64,000 nt of DNA from Coenobita brevimanus (GCA_032717465.1 CM064732.1:37085322-37149321); one strand, 5' to 3'; shown: positions 31,295-43,217, numbered from the stretch's first letter. The notes: generated from the letters alone by a model not told the origin. Numbers and translations: made by a program.

Positions 31295-33400
31295 CTAGTA
31301 GATTACGAACCGATATTCGAAAAAGCACACTGGGCTTAGTTTGACCAGGCATCCCTGGCAGATGAAATTTGTGTCACTCCATTTGTAATGTTTAGGCTTC
31401 CTACTGCTGCAGACCCAGCACTGCGGGTATGACTTCATGCTAATTGCTATCCTGCCCATTTAATTAAGACTGTGCCGGATAAGTAGTCAGCCTGTAGTGC
31501 CCAGTCTGTCAGTGCTGCAGCACCTTGCCACCATGGCCCTGTGCCTTGCAAGTGCCTATACACCTGAGGCAGTTTGTTTATGAGCTCCCTCTCATACTCA
31601 TGCGGTGAAAAATATTTCACACGTGTGCTTGAAGAGTATGTGGGCATTCAAAACAATTATATCAAGAAGGTGCAGGAACGCCTTCTTTTACCACCTGCAG
31701 GACTTCCTCAGACAATCATTTTACCCGATTTGCATATCGGACTTATCGACGAGCCTCTTATTGATGTTGTAGCCATTGATGGCATCCAGCATGTACACTG
31801 GCTCCCCAGTCCTTGGATCCTCCTTACCGGTAGCCTCCTACTGTCCATGGTGATCTGTGGAAAGCATGTTGATCATGCACTTATCATGCCTCTGCAAGGC
31901 CAACATGTTGCCACACTTCTCCATGAGAACACTCTCCCTCTCTGTCTTGGCTGGGAATGCAGGAAAGTGCTTCCTACTAGTAAAGACCTTACTGCAGGTA
32001 CCTGTACCTTGTACAAACATGTTCTTTGTCAATGCTGAGGACATATAGATACTGTTGCTGTACATGATGTGGTTCTGGCCAAAGTACCTGTCCATGAACA
32101 CCTTCACTGCTTCAGAAAACCCATGAGGGTCCTTGCTCAGGATATCCATAGCTGAGGCAGAGTACGCAACAAAATCTAGCACATGTCCAGTCTTGCAGTC
32201 ACAAATTACAAAGAATTTTAGACCAGATCAGTGTTGTTTGGATGGCACATACAGATTGAACACTAATCATCCCCGGAACAGCTCTAGTGACTCATCCACT
32301 AACACTTTCTGGAAATGATGGAAGAACCTTGTGCATAGTTAATGCTGGGCGAATTTTTACAACTTGTCACATGGTGCCAGTCCCATGATAAGGGAAAAAT
32401 GTAGGTACCTAAGTATGTCCAGGTACCAGTCCCTGGACATAATTTTCCTGAACACTGGGGTGGTCACCAAGTCATCAACTGTTCAGTAATCCCGCAGCAC
32501 ACGCTTATTCACATGTGCCATTAGCATAGTAAGGGCAAGCCACATTTACATCTCCCTATGTCCACAGATGTCTGTTCCCTCATCTGCGACCTCGTGCATG
32601 TTGTGCTGTCAGGTCAGCACTGGTAGATTTCCAGGTGGAAATGATTTCCCGTACCAGGTACTCCATCATGGCCATCGAAAAGATGGCCTTGAAAAAGGTG
32701 CTGATACTGGACTCACTTCCAGCAGGTCTGCTTGCACACCTGCCTGGCTGTCATGGAAGGCAGGATTGGCTCGAAACCTGCACCTTCCTCCCACATAAAA
32801 GTGTCTGCTTTACCTACCAGTGGGTGGCTGGGTACAAGACGATGATCTCTGCCACTTTGACCTTTACCCATGCAAAGACACCCACGTGCCCGGCCCCTAG
32901 CATGGTGGAATGGGGAGTGAGCATATGATGAGTCACTCGTGGTGGGGAAAGGGGAAGGAGTCATTCCCACTTGCCACCTCCCTGGTGGTGGTGGTGGTGA
33001 AGTGCTCTCCTTCTCATATGAAAGTCCAGGCTGCGGGGCATCACTAGTTGACATACCTAGTAGGGTCGATGGGGGATGTTCTGGCAGGGAAGAGAGGCGA
33101 GGGCGAAACCTGGAAGCCTCCTCATGGCTCATGCGGCAGTTCCTCCTCACTTGCTGCCTCCTGGATGATGGTGCAGAAGTGTCCTCCTTTGCATATGAAG
33201 GGCGGGGCATGGGGACATCACTGGTGGACATATCTAGCAGGGGTGATGCAAGGTGCTCAGCCAGGGTGGAGCAGGGAGCAATATGTCAGTGCCTCTACTC
33301 CATGTGCACCAGACTGAATATTTACCTCTTACTTTTAATCCTTCCCACCTTCCTCCTCACCCTCAGACTCCTCTGATGTCTTCCCTGACTCATCAGAAGG
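31295..33400 (-). pseudogene. piggyBac transposase 2, degenerate
   Basis: Read from the right: a Ser/Pro/Arg-rich N-terminus (33231-32713), then VLVDESLELFRG (first catalytic Asp, near 32300), LKFFVICDCKTGHVLDFV, GFSEAVKVFMDRYFGQNHIM, a second-Asp site that reads YSNSIY instead of the usual Y-x-DN-x-Y, RESVLMEKCGNMLALQ, FLHLLDIIVLNAHILF (third Asp, near 31655) and a Cys-rich end with CWVC, CQGC and a final Cys before the stop at 31295-31297. The Cys-rich C-terminus is characteristic of piggyBac proteins. Stops within several blocks plus the Asp-to-Asn change make it inactive. I did not find its TTAA-bounded ends. Confidence 0.85.
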
Positions 33401-34059
33401 GTAGACAGACGCTGGGTAGGCTACAGGGTCGTTGGAGTCACTCTCCAGGGGTGGCATGGAACTCCAGGAAGAGGCGTGGGAACCTGGCCATGTGACATCA
33501 CTTTCCACGGATTAGCTACCAGCCTCAAAGGATGATGCTTCCGTGTTTGAAATGGACAAGACTGTCATTTCAAGTGCGCTTCCTAGTGCAGAGTCACTTA
33601 GTTCTTGCCTGGGCATGGTAGGAGGCTTGGCAATGGTGGATGTACCACTCCCGGGGAACTAGAGAGAGGGGGAAATGGATTTGGGGAGTTAGAGCTCATT
33701 GTCCACACCCTAGAACTGCACTCAGGTGACTAACTCTGGTGACTCAAAGCAACCCCAGCACCTAGGAGAGCATGGTGGGGAAAAAAATGGCAGGAGCTTT
33801 AAACAGTGGTGGGAAAGTGCTGTCGAATCTGTCCAACCCCTGGGGCCTCCTGATACCCAGTGCACATTGGATCGGTCCAACACCCTAGGCACATGGAATA
33901 TGCATCTGCTTTGAAAATGGCCAGGCAGGTCCTTGGAGAGGCATGTGAACGTACCGTATGACTCGGTTATTTTATTGTCAGATGACACTCTGAAATAAGG
34001 AATCAGTGAACTGTCAGATGACGTCATGGAACAAATGATACAGAAGGTGGAGTTGTTTC
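33401..34059. other. Spacer between piggyBac 2 and the ZBED hAT C-terminal part
   Basis: May include the N-terminal coding start and 5' end of piggyBac 2. GTCAGATGAC occurs twice (near 33976 and 34012). No other feature recognised. Confidence 0.4.
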
Positions 34060-35050
34060 ACACTAGTTGTTTGCAGTACAGCTTGTCGAGTCAATGGATG
34101 TGAATTTCCGTGCACAGCTACTCGTGTTTATTGGGTATGTATTCCTATCTGGCCTCGAGGAGGAATACTTGTTCTGCATCCAACTAGAAACTACCATAAC
34201 AGCTCTAAATGTAATTGAAAGGTTAAGTACATTCGTCTTGGCTAATGAAAGTGCCTGGGAAAATTGTGGGCTTTTTACTGAAGGAGCTCCGGCCATCAAG
34301 ATGAGGGCTACAGAAGCATGTCAAGGGCGTAACTACGAATGCGAAAGTGGTTCACTGTATGATTCATTATTTTTCACCGGCATGTAAAACCCTCCCTGAT
34401 GCCCATTGCAAATCCTGGAGACAGTGGTACGATGTGAACTTTGTGAAAGTGGGGGATTTAAACTCTCGCCTTTTCCAGCAACTTAGATGAGACATGGATG
34501 CAACGCATAAACACCTACTGTTTTATTCCAAAGATCGGTTGCTATCCAAGAGTAATGTTTTGGAGTGAGTATGCGAACTTTGAGAAGAACGTGCTTCTAG
34601 GAATGAGTCGAAAGTATTAATACTACTAATTCACTTTTAGGAGGTGTGGGAGCCACGTCTTGCCTGCCTGACAGGCATATTGAGCAACTGAACTGGGTGA
34701 ACTAAACCGGGTGAATCTCAAGTTGCAGGGCACGGGCAGAAATGTGTTTCATTTCATGGAATGTATTCAAACCTTTCTCGCCAATCTGCAGAAATGGCAA
34801 AGAAAAGTCATTACAAGAAATGTTGCTATGCTTAATAATCTTTCAGGTATTCCCAGCGTGACTGAAGAGGATAATTATCACTCAGAACGAAATAGAGCAG
34901 CCTTGAAATCCTTGAAAAATTTGCTCAAGCACAATTTTCTCTGAAATCGAGACAGAAGAAGGAAACTGGCAAGAAATCTTTTCTCTGCCATTCCTGATGT
35001 TAAGACGAATTCTTTGAACTTAAGAACGGTCCTTTAGCCAGAAACCTCTA
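34060..35050 (+). pseudogene. ZBED-type hAT transposase, C-terminal part
   Basis: Opens with FAVQLVESMDVNFRAQLLVF (the first catalytic Asp of the family normally sits in LDES; here it reads LVES), then ETTITALNVIE, NCGLFTEGAPAIKM (where the family has TDGAPAM, so the second Asp is Glu), NSRLFQQL near 34465, HKHLLFYSKIGCYPR, and, in 34711-34944, NLKLQGTGRNVFHFMECI, KWQRKVITRN and HYSERN-like blocks. The order matches ZBED5/FAM200-like hAT proteins. Frame changes near 34385, 34490 and 34620 are present, and two catalytic Asp positions are altered. It resumes exactly where the 29125-29530 part stops. Confidence 0.75.
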
Positions 35051-35319
35051 TGAAGAAAAATCTGTATTCTAGTTCTTTGTATCAGCCATATTTAACAGTT
35101 GGTGAGCTCGTACTGCAGGTCCTCTTGTCATATTCCAATGGTTATTTATAATTATGAATCATCTTTCACCATCCTTCTTTATATAAAGAGTAAAAAACAT
35201 AGCAGAAACCAGTTAGGAATTAACTTAGACATGAAAATGCTTATCTGTGACTCAACATCGAATCAGCTGATAGACTAAAATAATGCCATTCATCTCACTG
35301 AACAATGTGACTGATGGTT

Positions 35320-35510
35320 GTTAACATTAAAATAAAGGAAGACTATCAAAATATTGTCATTATACAATATTCATTCTGATTATTGTAAATATAAATAAAG
35401 ACAGAGTATCAAAATGGTTTATTTTCTTCATTATATAATGTTCATTCTGATGACTGTAAACATTGAAATAATGGAGAGTATCAGAGTAGTATACTTTTAT
35501 CATTATGTCA
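35320..35510. repeat. About 74-bp tandem repeat, 2.5 units
   Basis: Units share AATA-AGACAGAGTATCAAAAT, CATTATA-AAT-TTCATTCTGAT and ACTGTAAA. AT-rich and non-coding. Confidence 0.88.
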
Positions 35511-36110
35511 GAGGCTTGGGAGAGAACTGAATGAAACCATGAGACAACCATTAGGAGGGAATGAAGTAAAAAAGTCAGAGAAAAAACTGGTCCGGAGGGA
35601 AGAAGAATTAATGAGAAAAAATGTAACCGTAGAGAACCAGTTAACAAAATTTGTTCTGTAAATTTTGTCGTGAGGGGTACTTCGTGAGCTGAATGAAATC
35701 ATTTGAGGATGGCAAGAATGGAGGACCTCCTTATAGCGAAGGGGCTCATGGAGGTTGGCCTTAATCCCTTTTGTGAGAGAGGTCTTCTTTAAGATGAAAA
35801 TAATTGTCGGGGGAAGAAAGAATAAACTACAGTACTCTACAAAGGGTGTCACCGTTGTATGTGCATCAATGGAGTTTTATTTAAATTCCTCTGGTCACAG
35901 AGGTCATTTATGAGCTCAGTAAAATTGTTGGGCTTCATCAAGGTGAAGCGATGAAGAGAAGTTGCTTTCGGTTGGAGAGTCGTTTTGGAGATAAAATTAC
36001 CATCTGGTGGCAAGAATCAGTGTTGGTAGACAATATGGAAGGATGATGCCTACACGCCCATAAGTCTAACAAATATAATCAGTTGCAGCTCTTAAACACG
36101 GATGTATTAA
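35511..36110. other. Unassigned stretch
   Basis: Minus ORF 35852-35508 has no motif I recognise, and no repeat ends are visible. Confidence 0.5.
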
Positions 36111-36959
36111 TTTTTTAACCCCTAAACAGCGGGGTTGTTTTGGCGCTCCTTGCGTGTCCCGCTAGGATATTCGTGCTACGACAGACTTTGTAAAAATATT
36201 TGCCAAAAATCAGTTATTAGTCCTAGAATATTATAATTAAACATGCTTATGGCACATCCCTTCAGCTTTCTCCTGGGATGTTTGTTGAGCCTTCTTCAAG
36301 TACCCTAGGACTTGTGGAGACTTCTGAAGTTGGATAATAAAGTCTCCACTTTACACGTCCCAGCACCCCGTAATATGATTACCACAGCCTGATATTATCA
36401 CTAGAAACACTATTCTATGATTTTCAGTTAGTTTGGAATCCATACTCCAAAAAAAAACACTGTGAAAGCAATGAAAATTACGAGCGCGTACGAGCTTCCC
36501 ACTTGCGCTCATTCCCCACTGGTGTTCTGTCATTTATTATTGATAAAAACACTCACACTTTAAATTCCTATTACTATATAACACTTATATATATCCGCAG
36601 TCTTTATCCATAAGTTTCCTTCAGTAATAGTAGTTTATTGTCACTGTAGGCATTCAGTTTTTCTTTCAGTAAAATACGTAGAGAGCCAAGGTTTTACTTC
36701 CACTGTCATAACTTCAAGTATTTGTACTCATATTCTTACATTACTATTTATTTACATTTCTATTTACATTTTCTATTGTATTTTCAATATTTACACTTCT
36801 ATTTTATTTACACTATGTTATGCACTGTCACATGCAGTAACATATAAAACTATATTACACTGTTCCATCATATTTACATCCATTGCTTTCACTTGCTATT
36901 TGCTCATTATTTACACGTTATTTACACATTATTTACATTTTCCACTTGCACTTTTAGAA

Positions 36960-39167
36960 CTACTTCAGGCTGTGGTAATCAAAAAAGCAGGTAACGCAGA
37001 GGGGAACCTGGCACTCAGCGCACTGCCAAGAGGTGCGTTTGTGTTCAGGTGTGCGTCAGGTGGTATGTGCACACACCTGGCACCTGTGGATCGCAGCCTT
37101 CCTCTTGGTTGTGGCATGCATTTGCACCAGTCTGTGCCGATCCATGTACGCCCTCTGCTCAAGTCTGTCGGGAAGTCTTACAGCATGGCGCCTTGGAGCT
37201 GCTGCTGTCACCCTACCATATCTCTCAAGCAGATGCTGAACAGTCCTGGCAAACAACCTCAGGGACAAGGACTTGGGTGGCTTTACCTTCATCTTGTACA
37301 GGATGAAAGCGTTCAGCATCGTCATGTCAATGAGATGCAGAAAAACTCTCCTGTACCATCTAGTTTTCTCCCTGAGGCAGTTGATCTCTCCACTCATCAT
37401 GTCGCACTTGTCCACCAGCCGCATGTTGATATTATAGTCTATGACAGCATCAGGTTTCCTCACAGGTTCGCCTGTCCTACAGTCAACCTTCTCACTGTCT
37501 TTCAGTTCCCCCTTGTGTACGGTGGTGAGCATGTGCACGACCCTCTTGTCATGTCACCGTATTGCCAGCATCTTCTAAGACTTGCGTAGGTGCACGTCTC
37601 CTCGCTGCGAGTTTCCTGCCTCTGGGAATTTGGAGAAGTGGGCACGATTGCTCTTCACAGTGCTGCAGGAGCCAATGCCGTGCTCTGAAAGGTATTTAGC
37701 AAGTTTCGGTGCTGTATAATAGTTGTCAGCATACAGCACATGATTCCCACCAAAATACCTTTCAAGGAGCACTTTCACTACACAGCCTGAGAAGCCAAGG
37801 GGGTGTGTTTTGTCCAGATCAACAGTGCTGGCTGAATAGATGACGAAGTCAAGGATGTACCCCATCTTACAGTCGCACAGTACAAAGAACTTGATTCCAA
37901 AGCGATGGCATTTGCTTGGAATGTACTGTACAAGCCTAAGAGGTCATCTGAACAAAACCAAGGATTCGTCTATGACAACCTTCTGAAAGGAGTGGAAGAA
38001 TGACATAAACTTATCCTTCATTCTGCTCAGAATCTCCCGGATCTTCCAGAGTGGGTTGGTCTGGGAAGGTACATCGTTGTTGGCGAAGTGCAAGTTTCCC
38101 ATGATGTTCTGGAAGCGATCTCTGGCCATGTACTTATTGAAGGTGGGTGAGGATAGTAAGGGGTCCATGGACCAGTATTCTTCCAACTCATGCTTCTTTG
38201 AGTGTGGCATGAGAAGCATGAGGGCGAAGAACACATACAGCTCCTGCACTCCCAGCACATTCCACTGTTGCATCTTCGCTGCACCTGCACCACTTGCAGC
38301 ACGTTGTGATTCGTACCTGTTAGTCTCATCACATATGTGCTGCATGACTTCGTCATCGAGGAAGGCCAAAAGGAAGTCCACACGCTCAGCATCCTCGTCA
38401 AGAGTGAAGGCAGGCTGTATCCCTGAGGAACTCTCGTCGAAATGAAGATGTTCAGGGACGAAATCGGAACCTTCCGTCCACACGAAGGCATCCAGGATTC
38501 CCTGTCGTGGCAGTGTAGGGTGGGTGAAGGTGAAGGGTGGCTGTGAGGCAGACTGGACTGTTTCAAGGTCACTCTCACTGACCCTAGATTGCCATGTAGC
38601 ACTAGCAGCCCTTACTCAACTTGTTACTCTACTTTTACGACGAGTCAGGGATATACCTCTTCCCCTATGGCCTGCCTTCACTGTAGATGCTGGTGGAGAC
38701 TCTGACGACGAAGACTCAGGAGAAAATTCTGCTGAAGATGAGGAAGAAATTAGTGAAGTGGGGCTGGAGGAGCAGGGAGGTGATTCACCTCGGACCTCAT
38801 GGAGGGCTGGGTCACGCGGGGCCATTGTTCCGGGGCTAACCCGCCGCTTTTTCACTCCCTTCCCAAATTCCTTCCCTTGCTGCACTAAGAGCTCCTTTCC
38901 CTTGGAGCTAGGGATAACTTGGGACACTGAAGCACTCGTACTAGGAGTTTCTGTCACGATTTCCTTCCCAGGCTCATCACATGATTCACCCAAAAGATCA
39001 AAGTCACTATCCATCATTATCATTGATAATTCTGCCAGTTCACGTTCCATTGCTGAGTCACTAAGTCCTTTACTGCTTCCCACACGAGTTTTTCTAGGGG
39101 TAGAGGTCACAGGGCCCTTTGCAATGGGCGCAGAAGCGGCAGAAATGGTGGGGCTTGAGTGCGACAT
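36960..39167 (-). pseudogene. piggyBac transposase 1, frame intact, five nonsense codons
   Basis: One continuous frame from ATG at 39167 to a stop at 36960-36962 (735 codons plus stop). The N-terminus (MSHSSPTIS...) is Ser/Pro-rich with acidic stretches. The catalytic core has VVIDESLVLF (first Asp), FFVLCDCKMGYILDFVIYSA, NHVLYADNYYTAPKLAKYL (second Asp) and HLIDMTMLNAFILYK (third Asp), then a Cys-rich C-terminus with CQVC, CAEC, and VPLCVTC before the final Lys. All three Asp are kept. The only damage in frame is nonsense: TGA at about 38613, 37944, 37557 and 37053, and TAG near 37572; none is a frameshift. I chose 39167 because it is the first ATG of the frame and lies about 380 bases inside the nested element's edge. 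Recently inactivated. Confidence 0.9.
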
Positions 39168-39546
39168 GGTTTCACCTCAGAGGATGACAAGGAACTGAAT
39201 GACGCGGCGTATATGGGCAGGCAAGGGTTGACAATGTCAATAGGGTGACAGCTGCTAATTTACATGCTATGAAATGATTGGTAGGAAATCTCGACAATAC
39301 ATAAAAAAATAAGTAGTTCCAGGTGAATGTAATTATCACTTAGGCTTCTCCCTTCCTTTCTTATAAATATTTTTTTAATGAGAATAGATTATACGACATA
39401 TTTCAAGGGGAAATTACTGGGGAATATTAGTGAACGAGTGCATGTGAGGTCTTGTCAGGTGATACTTAGCCAATTCCAGGTATATGGCACTATCACTTAC
39501 CTTTTTTTTTTTTTTTGTATATATTATTTTGTATAAGAATAGGGCA

Positions 39547-40309
39547 TAGGGGAGCGCAGTGATAGTTCGGCCAGGAGGATGGTTCGGCCACTGGCCTTCC
39601 TGAATAATGTAGGGGACCTAGATCATTGAGATTTCACATGAAGTTGCGTGATCTTGCCGACAAATGGCACATGCGTTTTTGTTTTGGTTGGCCGGGAAAC
39701 AGCAACATCAGGTTAGATTTTATGATTTTTCATGACCCCTATGTACTTTTTCGGTGATCCAACGTAAGCAGTAGCTCCATTAATACTTCAGGGTTGTTAT
39801 CCATATATAGTGCAAATATCATTTATTGTCTATAGGTGACGTGAGAGTAGATAACACTCAAACAGCTTATGAACTCTGGGTTTTGGGGCGCCATGTGTAC
39901 ATCTTTATACATGGGGGATGATTCGGCCACTTGAAGTGAGGGATGGTTCGGCAGGGTTGCCAAGTGGCCGAACCATCTCTCATAATTATCTAATGATTTA
40001 TTTTCTTTGTTTAACAATTTTTTTCTATCTATCTATCTATCTACTGTATATACCTAGGCTGCTTCCTCCAAGGAAAGGGAGGTAGCCGAGACAGGACGAC
40101 ACACTCCCCATTTACTCATCCATTGAAACACATTCATTCGCATCTTAGCCCCAAAGGGGAGAACGGACTGATCCTCACCGCACCACACCGCACAAGGGTC
40201 AACTGCGCAATGCAATCAGTGACATCTGCAGCAGGGCCCGACAGCAGAGCTGCTTTACCCCTGCCACATCATAACAGACTCATCCCCTTACCGTTTTTCT
40301 ATAAAATTA

Positions 40310-40358
<49 letters not shown>

Positions 40359-41022
40359 CCCTCAGAAATTGATGAAGCTTCTGTTTCAAGAAACGCTATA
40401 ATTGGAGTATTACCTGAACCAGTTTCACAAAGCACTAAGCGAAGGCAAAGGTATTACAACTTTGGATTTTTGTTTCACTGGATTTAAAATGCGTTAAGAG
40501 TAAACAGCATGTAAGAGAAGTAGCTTTCATTTGACTCGGATATTTTCTTTCACAAAATTATAGTTTTATTTTATCTGAGATAGGCAAGAGTAGAGCCATT
40601 TAATTTCATTATAAGGAGATTGTTTGTTCCTTGTTTCATTAAAAGGAGATTGTTTAGGTAAAAATAAATCCAATAAATCATGTCAGCACAGATGAAAATT
40701 TGATTCTTAATTTTCCTACCGTATTTAATTCTTTAATTGAGCCCCAGAGGCAAGTGGCCAAATCATCCCACATGGTGGCCGAACCATCCAACGCCAGTGG
40801 CCGAATCATCCACACCAAGAGGGATGGTTCGGCCATTTTGGAGACCTTAAGAGTTTGGATTACTGCCAAGAAATGACGTTAGTTTAAGAATTGACAACAG
40901 CACACAAAAGAGCCAAAAGATGTGGCTTCCTCTTGGATTAAGCAGATTTTAAGAATTTCTTAAACTTTATTTATTATGATTTTTTTTCGAAAAAGTGGCC
41001 GAATCATCACCGCCTTCCCCTA
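39547..41022. mobile_element. TA-flanked DNA element nested in piggyBac 1
   Basis: TA at 39547-39548 and 41021-41022. Ends GGGGAGCGCAGTGATAGTTC and, reverse complemented from the right, GGGGAAGGCGGTGATGATTC; 19 of the first 24 bases match and both run into GGCC. No transposase frame is visible in the 1,472 bp. It carries ten copies (eight exact at the core) of TTCGGCC or its complement. A (TATC)n tract (40024-40044) and a (CT)n tract (40317-40353) lie inside. TA duplication suggests the Tc1/mariner superfamily, as an inference. Confidence 0.72.
40317..40353. repeat. (CT)n microsatellite
   Basis: About 18 CT units. Confidence 0.95.
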
Positions 41023-41504
41023 GGGCTTATTTCAATGGATGAAATCAGTGGAAAATTCTGGGGAAGATTTGCTTAGCGCAGTGCGGCCGGGCAGGCGAGA
41101 GGTGAGAGTAATGGAGGAGAGGGAGGGAGGGGGGTCAAGAACGGGGAAGAATGGCTACATTGTCAACAATGGATGGGAGTACAGATGAGATTAGGAGTGC
41201 TGACTATTGTTGGACATTGGCAGTACTAATAGATGATACAAGCCACCACTTATAAGCCCAGGAGAATTCAAAATAAAATGGAATCACAAAAGTGACGCCC
41301 CGCAGTATGATCCATTGTGCCCGAGCGTCACGAAAGTGACGCCCCGTGGTTAAGGGGTTAAGCATCTACCCTTAACCCTCATGCTTGTCAGTACCTAAGA
41401 CATCACTAAAGTAGCTAAAACGTAACACTAACATGCTGAACTCAATTGACATAAATCCCGATTTTCCCATATTCTTCTTCTTTGCTTTTTTCTTATTCTG
41501 TTTT

Positions 41505-41536
<32 letters not shown>

Positions 41537-41560
41537 TCATTGTTGTTGTTGCTGTTGTTG
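41505..41560. repeat. (TAG)n and (TTG)n trinucleotide tracts
   Basis: About 10 TAG units then GTT/GTTGCT units. Confidence 0.92.
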
Positions 41561-41561
41561 T

Positions 41562-41826
41562 TACCTCCACCAAGGAGGTTATGTTTTCACCCATGTCCAT
41601 TCGTTTGTTGGTTGGTTGGTTGGTTGGTTTGTGAGCAAGATTACATGAAAACTATTGAACGGATTTCCACGAAACTTGCTAGAAGAATGGGCCTTGGCCC
41701 AGAATAAACTCCAACAAATTTTGGTGCGGATCCGGATAAAGGTGCAGATCCAGGAATTTTTTTTTTTTACTTTCTTTAACATTGCGAGATAGGGCGAAGG
41801 TATGCGCTCTACTGAGTTTCATTCCA

Positions 41827-41859
<33 letters not shown>

Positions 41860-41870
41860 GTTGTTGTTGT
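41562..41870 (+). repeat. Interspersed repeat beginning CCTCCACCAAGGAGG
   Basis: Runs ACCTCCACCAAGGAGGTTAT, a GGTT tetranucleotide tract, ATTTCCACGAAACTTGCT, TTGGTGCGGATCCGGATAAA, GCAGATCCAGGAATTT, then AACATTGCGAGATAGGGCG and GAAGGTATGCGCTCTACTGA, ending in (TTA)n and (TTG)n tracts. I remember a very similar unit from many fish and marine invertebrate genomes, but I cannot name it and did not search. Confidence 0.6.
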
Positions 41871-42059
41871 TGTTATTAATTCGTATTCCCCTCTAGCTCG
41901 AAAATGGCAAAAGACATTTTTTTTCTTTTTTTCGCAGAGGGGTTTCATTCTCCACTGGGTCGGAAGTGCAGAGTATATTGCCCAAAAAAGGTTAATGGTA
42001 ACAGGTCTGGAATACGTCAGTCTTCACAAATTGAATGTGATTTAGAGAATACCAGGTAG

Positions 42060-42445
42060 AAGGGTCTAAGGGTGAGCAAAGGATGGAGTGTTTCAATTTT
42101 GAGAACAATCAGTCAAAATTTTAGGTCACATGACAGTGTCAAACTTTGGGCCCTTTTACTCAAAAGTTGTCATTCAGTTTGGATTAAACCTGATGCACTG
42201 ATTCAGGTTCAGCCACATTATAGTGTTCAGTTTTGAAAATAATAGGACAAAGGACAAGGTCTCAGGGTAATATCAACTTTAAAAACTTTTGATCCTGTTT
42301 TAGTTCATGTTGACACATGGATGAAGTATTTCAAGTCTGAGAACAATCTGTCACAGGTCAAGGTCACTGTGATAGGTCAAAACTTCGTCATATACTTATC
42401 GCAGGGCATGGGTGTAGTGCTCTCTCAGTGCTCCTCGTTATTTTC
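42060..42445 (+). repeat. Three imperfect ~125-bp units
   Basis: Each unit has a TATTTCAAGTCTGAGAACAA-like block followed by CTGTCACAGGTCAAGGTCAC or a degraded form. The end (GTAGTGCTCTCTCAGTGCTC) resembles the 3' end of the preceding repeat, so 41562-42445 may be one compound element. Confidence 0.65.
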
Positions 42446-43208
42446 TTCAGAAAATTTAATTCAGCTCAAGAAAGAGACTTCTTGAACTGGATCAGGTTAG
42501 TCAGAGCCTTCAATAATCACATCATTACCATGATGCCCTTAAGTTCAAAAATTCAAGAAATCTTTGGAGCTTTCTTACACAGAGGCTATGGATATTCAGT
42601 ACAATGGGTATGAAGAAATATAACCTTTAATAAAATGTATGAAGATGTAGGGATGACAGTGCACCCAAATCCATCGGAGCAAGGTCGGAGCAGTAAAACA
42701 ACATGAATTCCCACCCCTACACATTTTTTTTTCTTTTTAATCCAGTACATGCTATTGTGGTTTAGCATAAATGCATGATAATGATATAAATATTATTCAA
42801 CCATGTAATACACAAAGGCATGCCATTAAAAAAAAAAAAAAAATAGGGACTGTATTGTATGTTTTTTGTTGCTTTGACCCGGTTCTGACGGTTTTGGGCA
42901 CACTGCCTTCCCTAGATCCTCATACATTTAATTAAATGTCTTTTTTTTAACATATACTTGTACAATACAAGTCTCCCTCCCCACCTACTTGCTACTTCTG
43001 TGCTGTGCGAGGAAAGGTGGAAAAAATCGGCTTAAAAATATTAAAAGGAAAAGTTTGGAATTTGTCTGTTGACTTTTTACTTAACAATCACACCCTCTTT
43101 CAGCGGAATTCTGGACTTGCCTTCAGAGAATCATAAACAAAAAACTGTTAAAACATAACCTTTGATGAAGTTAACTGCAAAGCCAGCTCGCATTGCTTTT
43201 CTTATTTA

Positions 43209-43217
43209 AAAATTAAA

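Larger units (their letters stand above)
36115..41361 (-). mobile_element. piggyBac element 1, near complete, TTAA-flanked
   Basis: TTAA at 36115-36118 and 41358-41361. The left end is CCCCTAAACAGCGGGG and the right end, reverse complemented, CCCCTTAACCACGGGG (13 of 16 match). The right subterminal region repeats AAAGTGACGCCCCG twice and holds CGTCACGAAAGTGACG, a short palindrome. It carries a 735-codon transposase frame on the minus strand and a nested TA-flanked element in its 5' region. Without that insert it would be about 3.8 kb. Confidence 0.9.

Noticed and set aside
32713..33376. Plus-strand ORFs 32939-33376 and 33048-33317
   Set aside because: Antisense to the piggyBac 2 N-terminal region; no motif on the plus strand.
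38524..39198. 224-codon plus ORF
   Set aside because: Antisense to the piggyBac 1 N-terminus, which continues in frame into a recognisable catalytic core.
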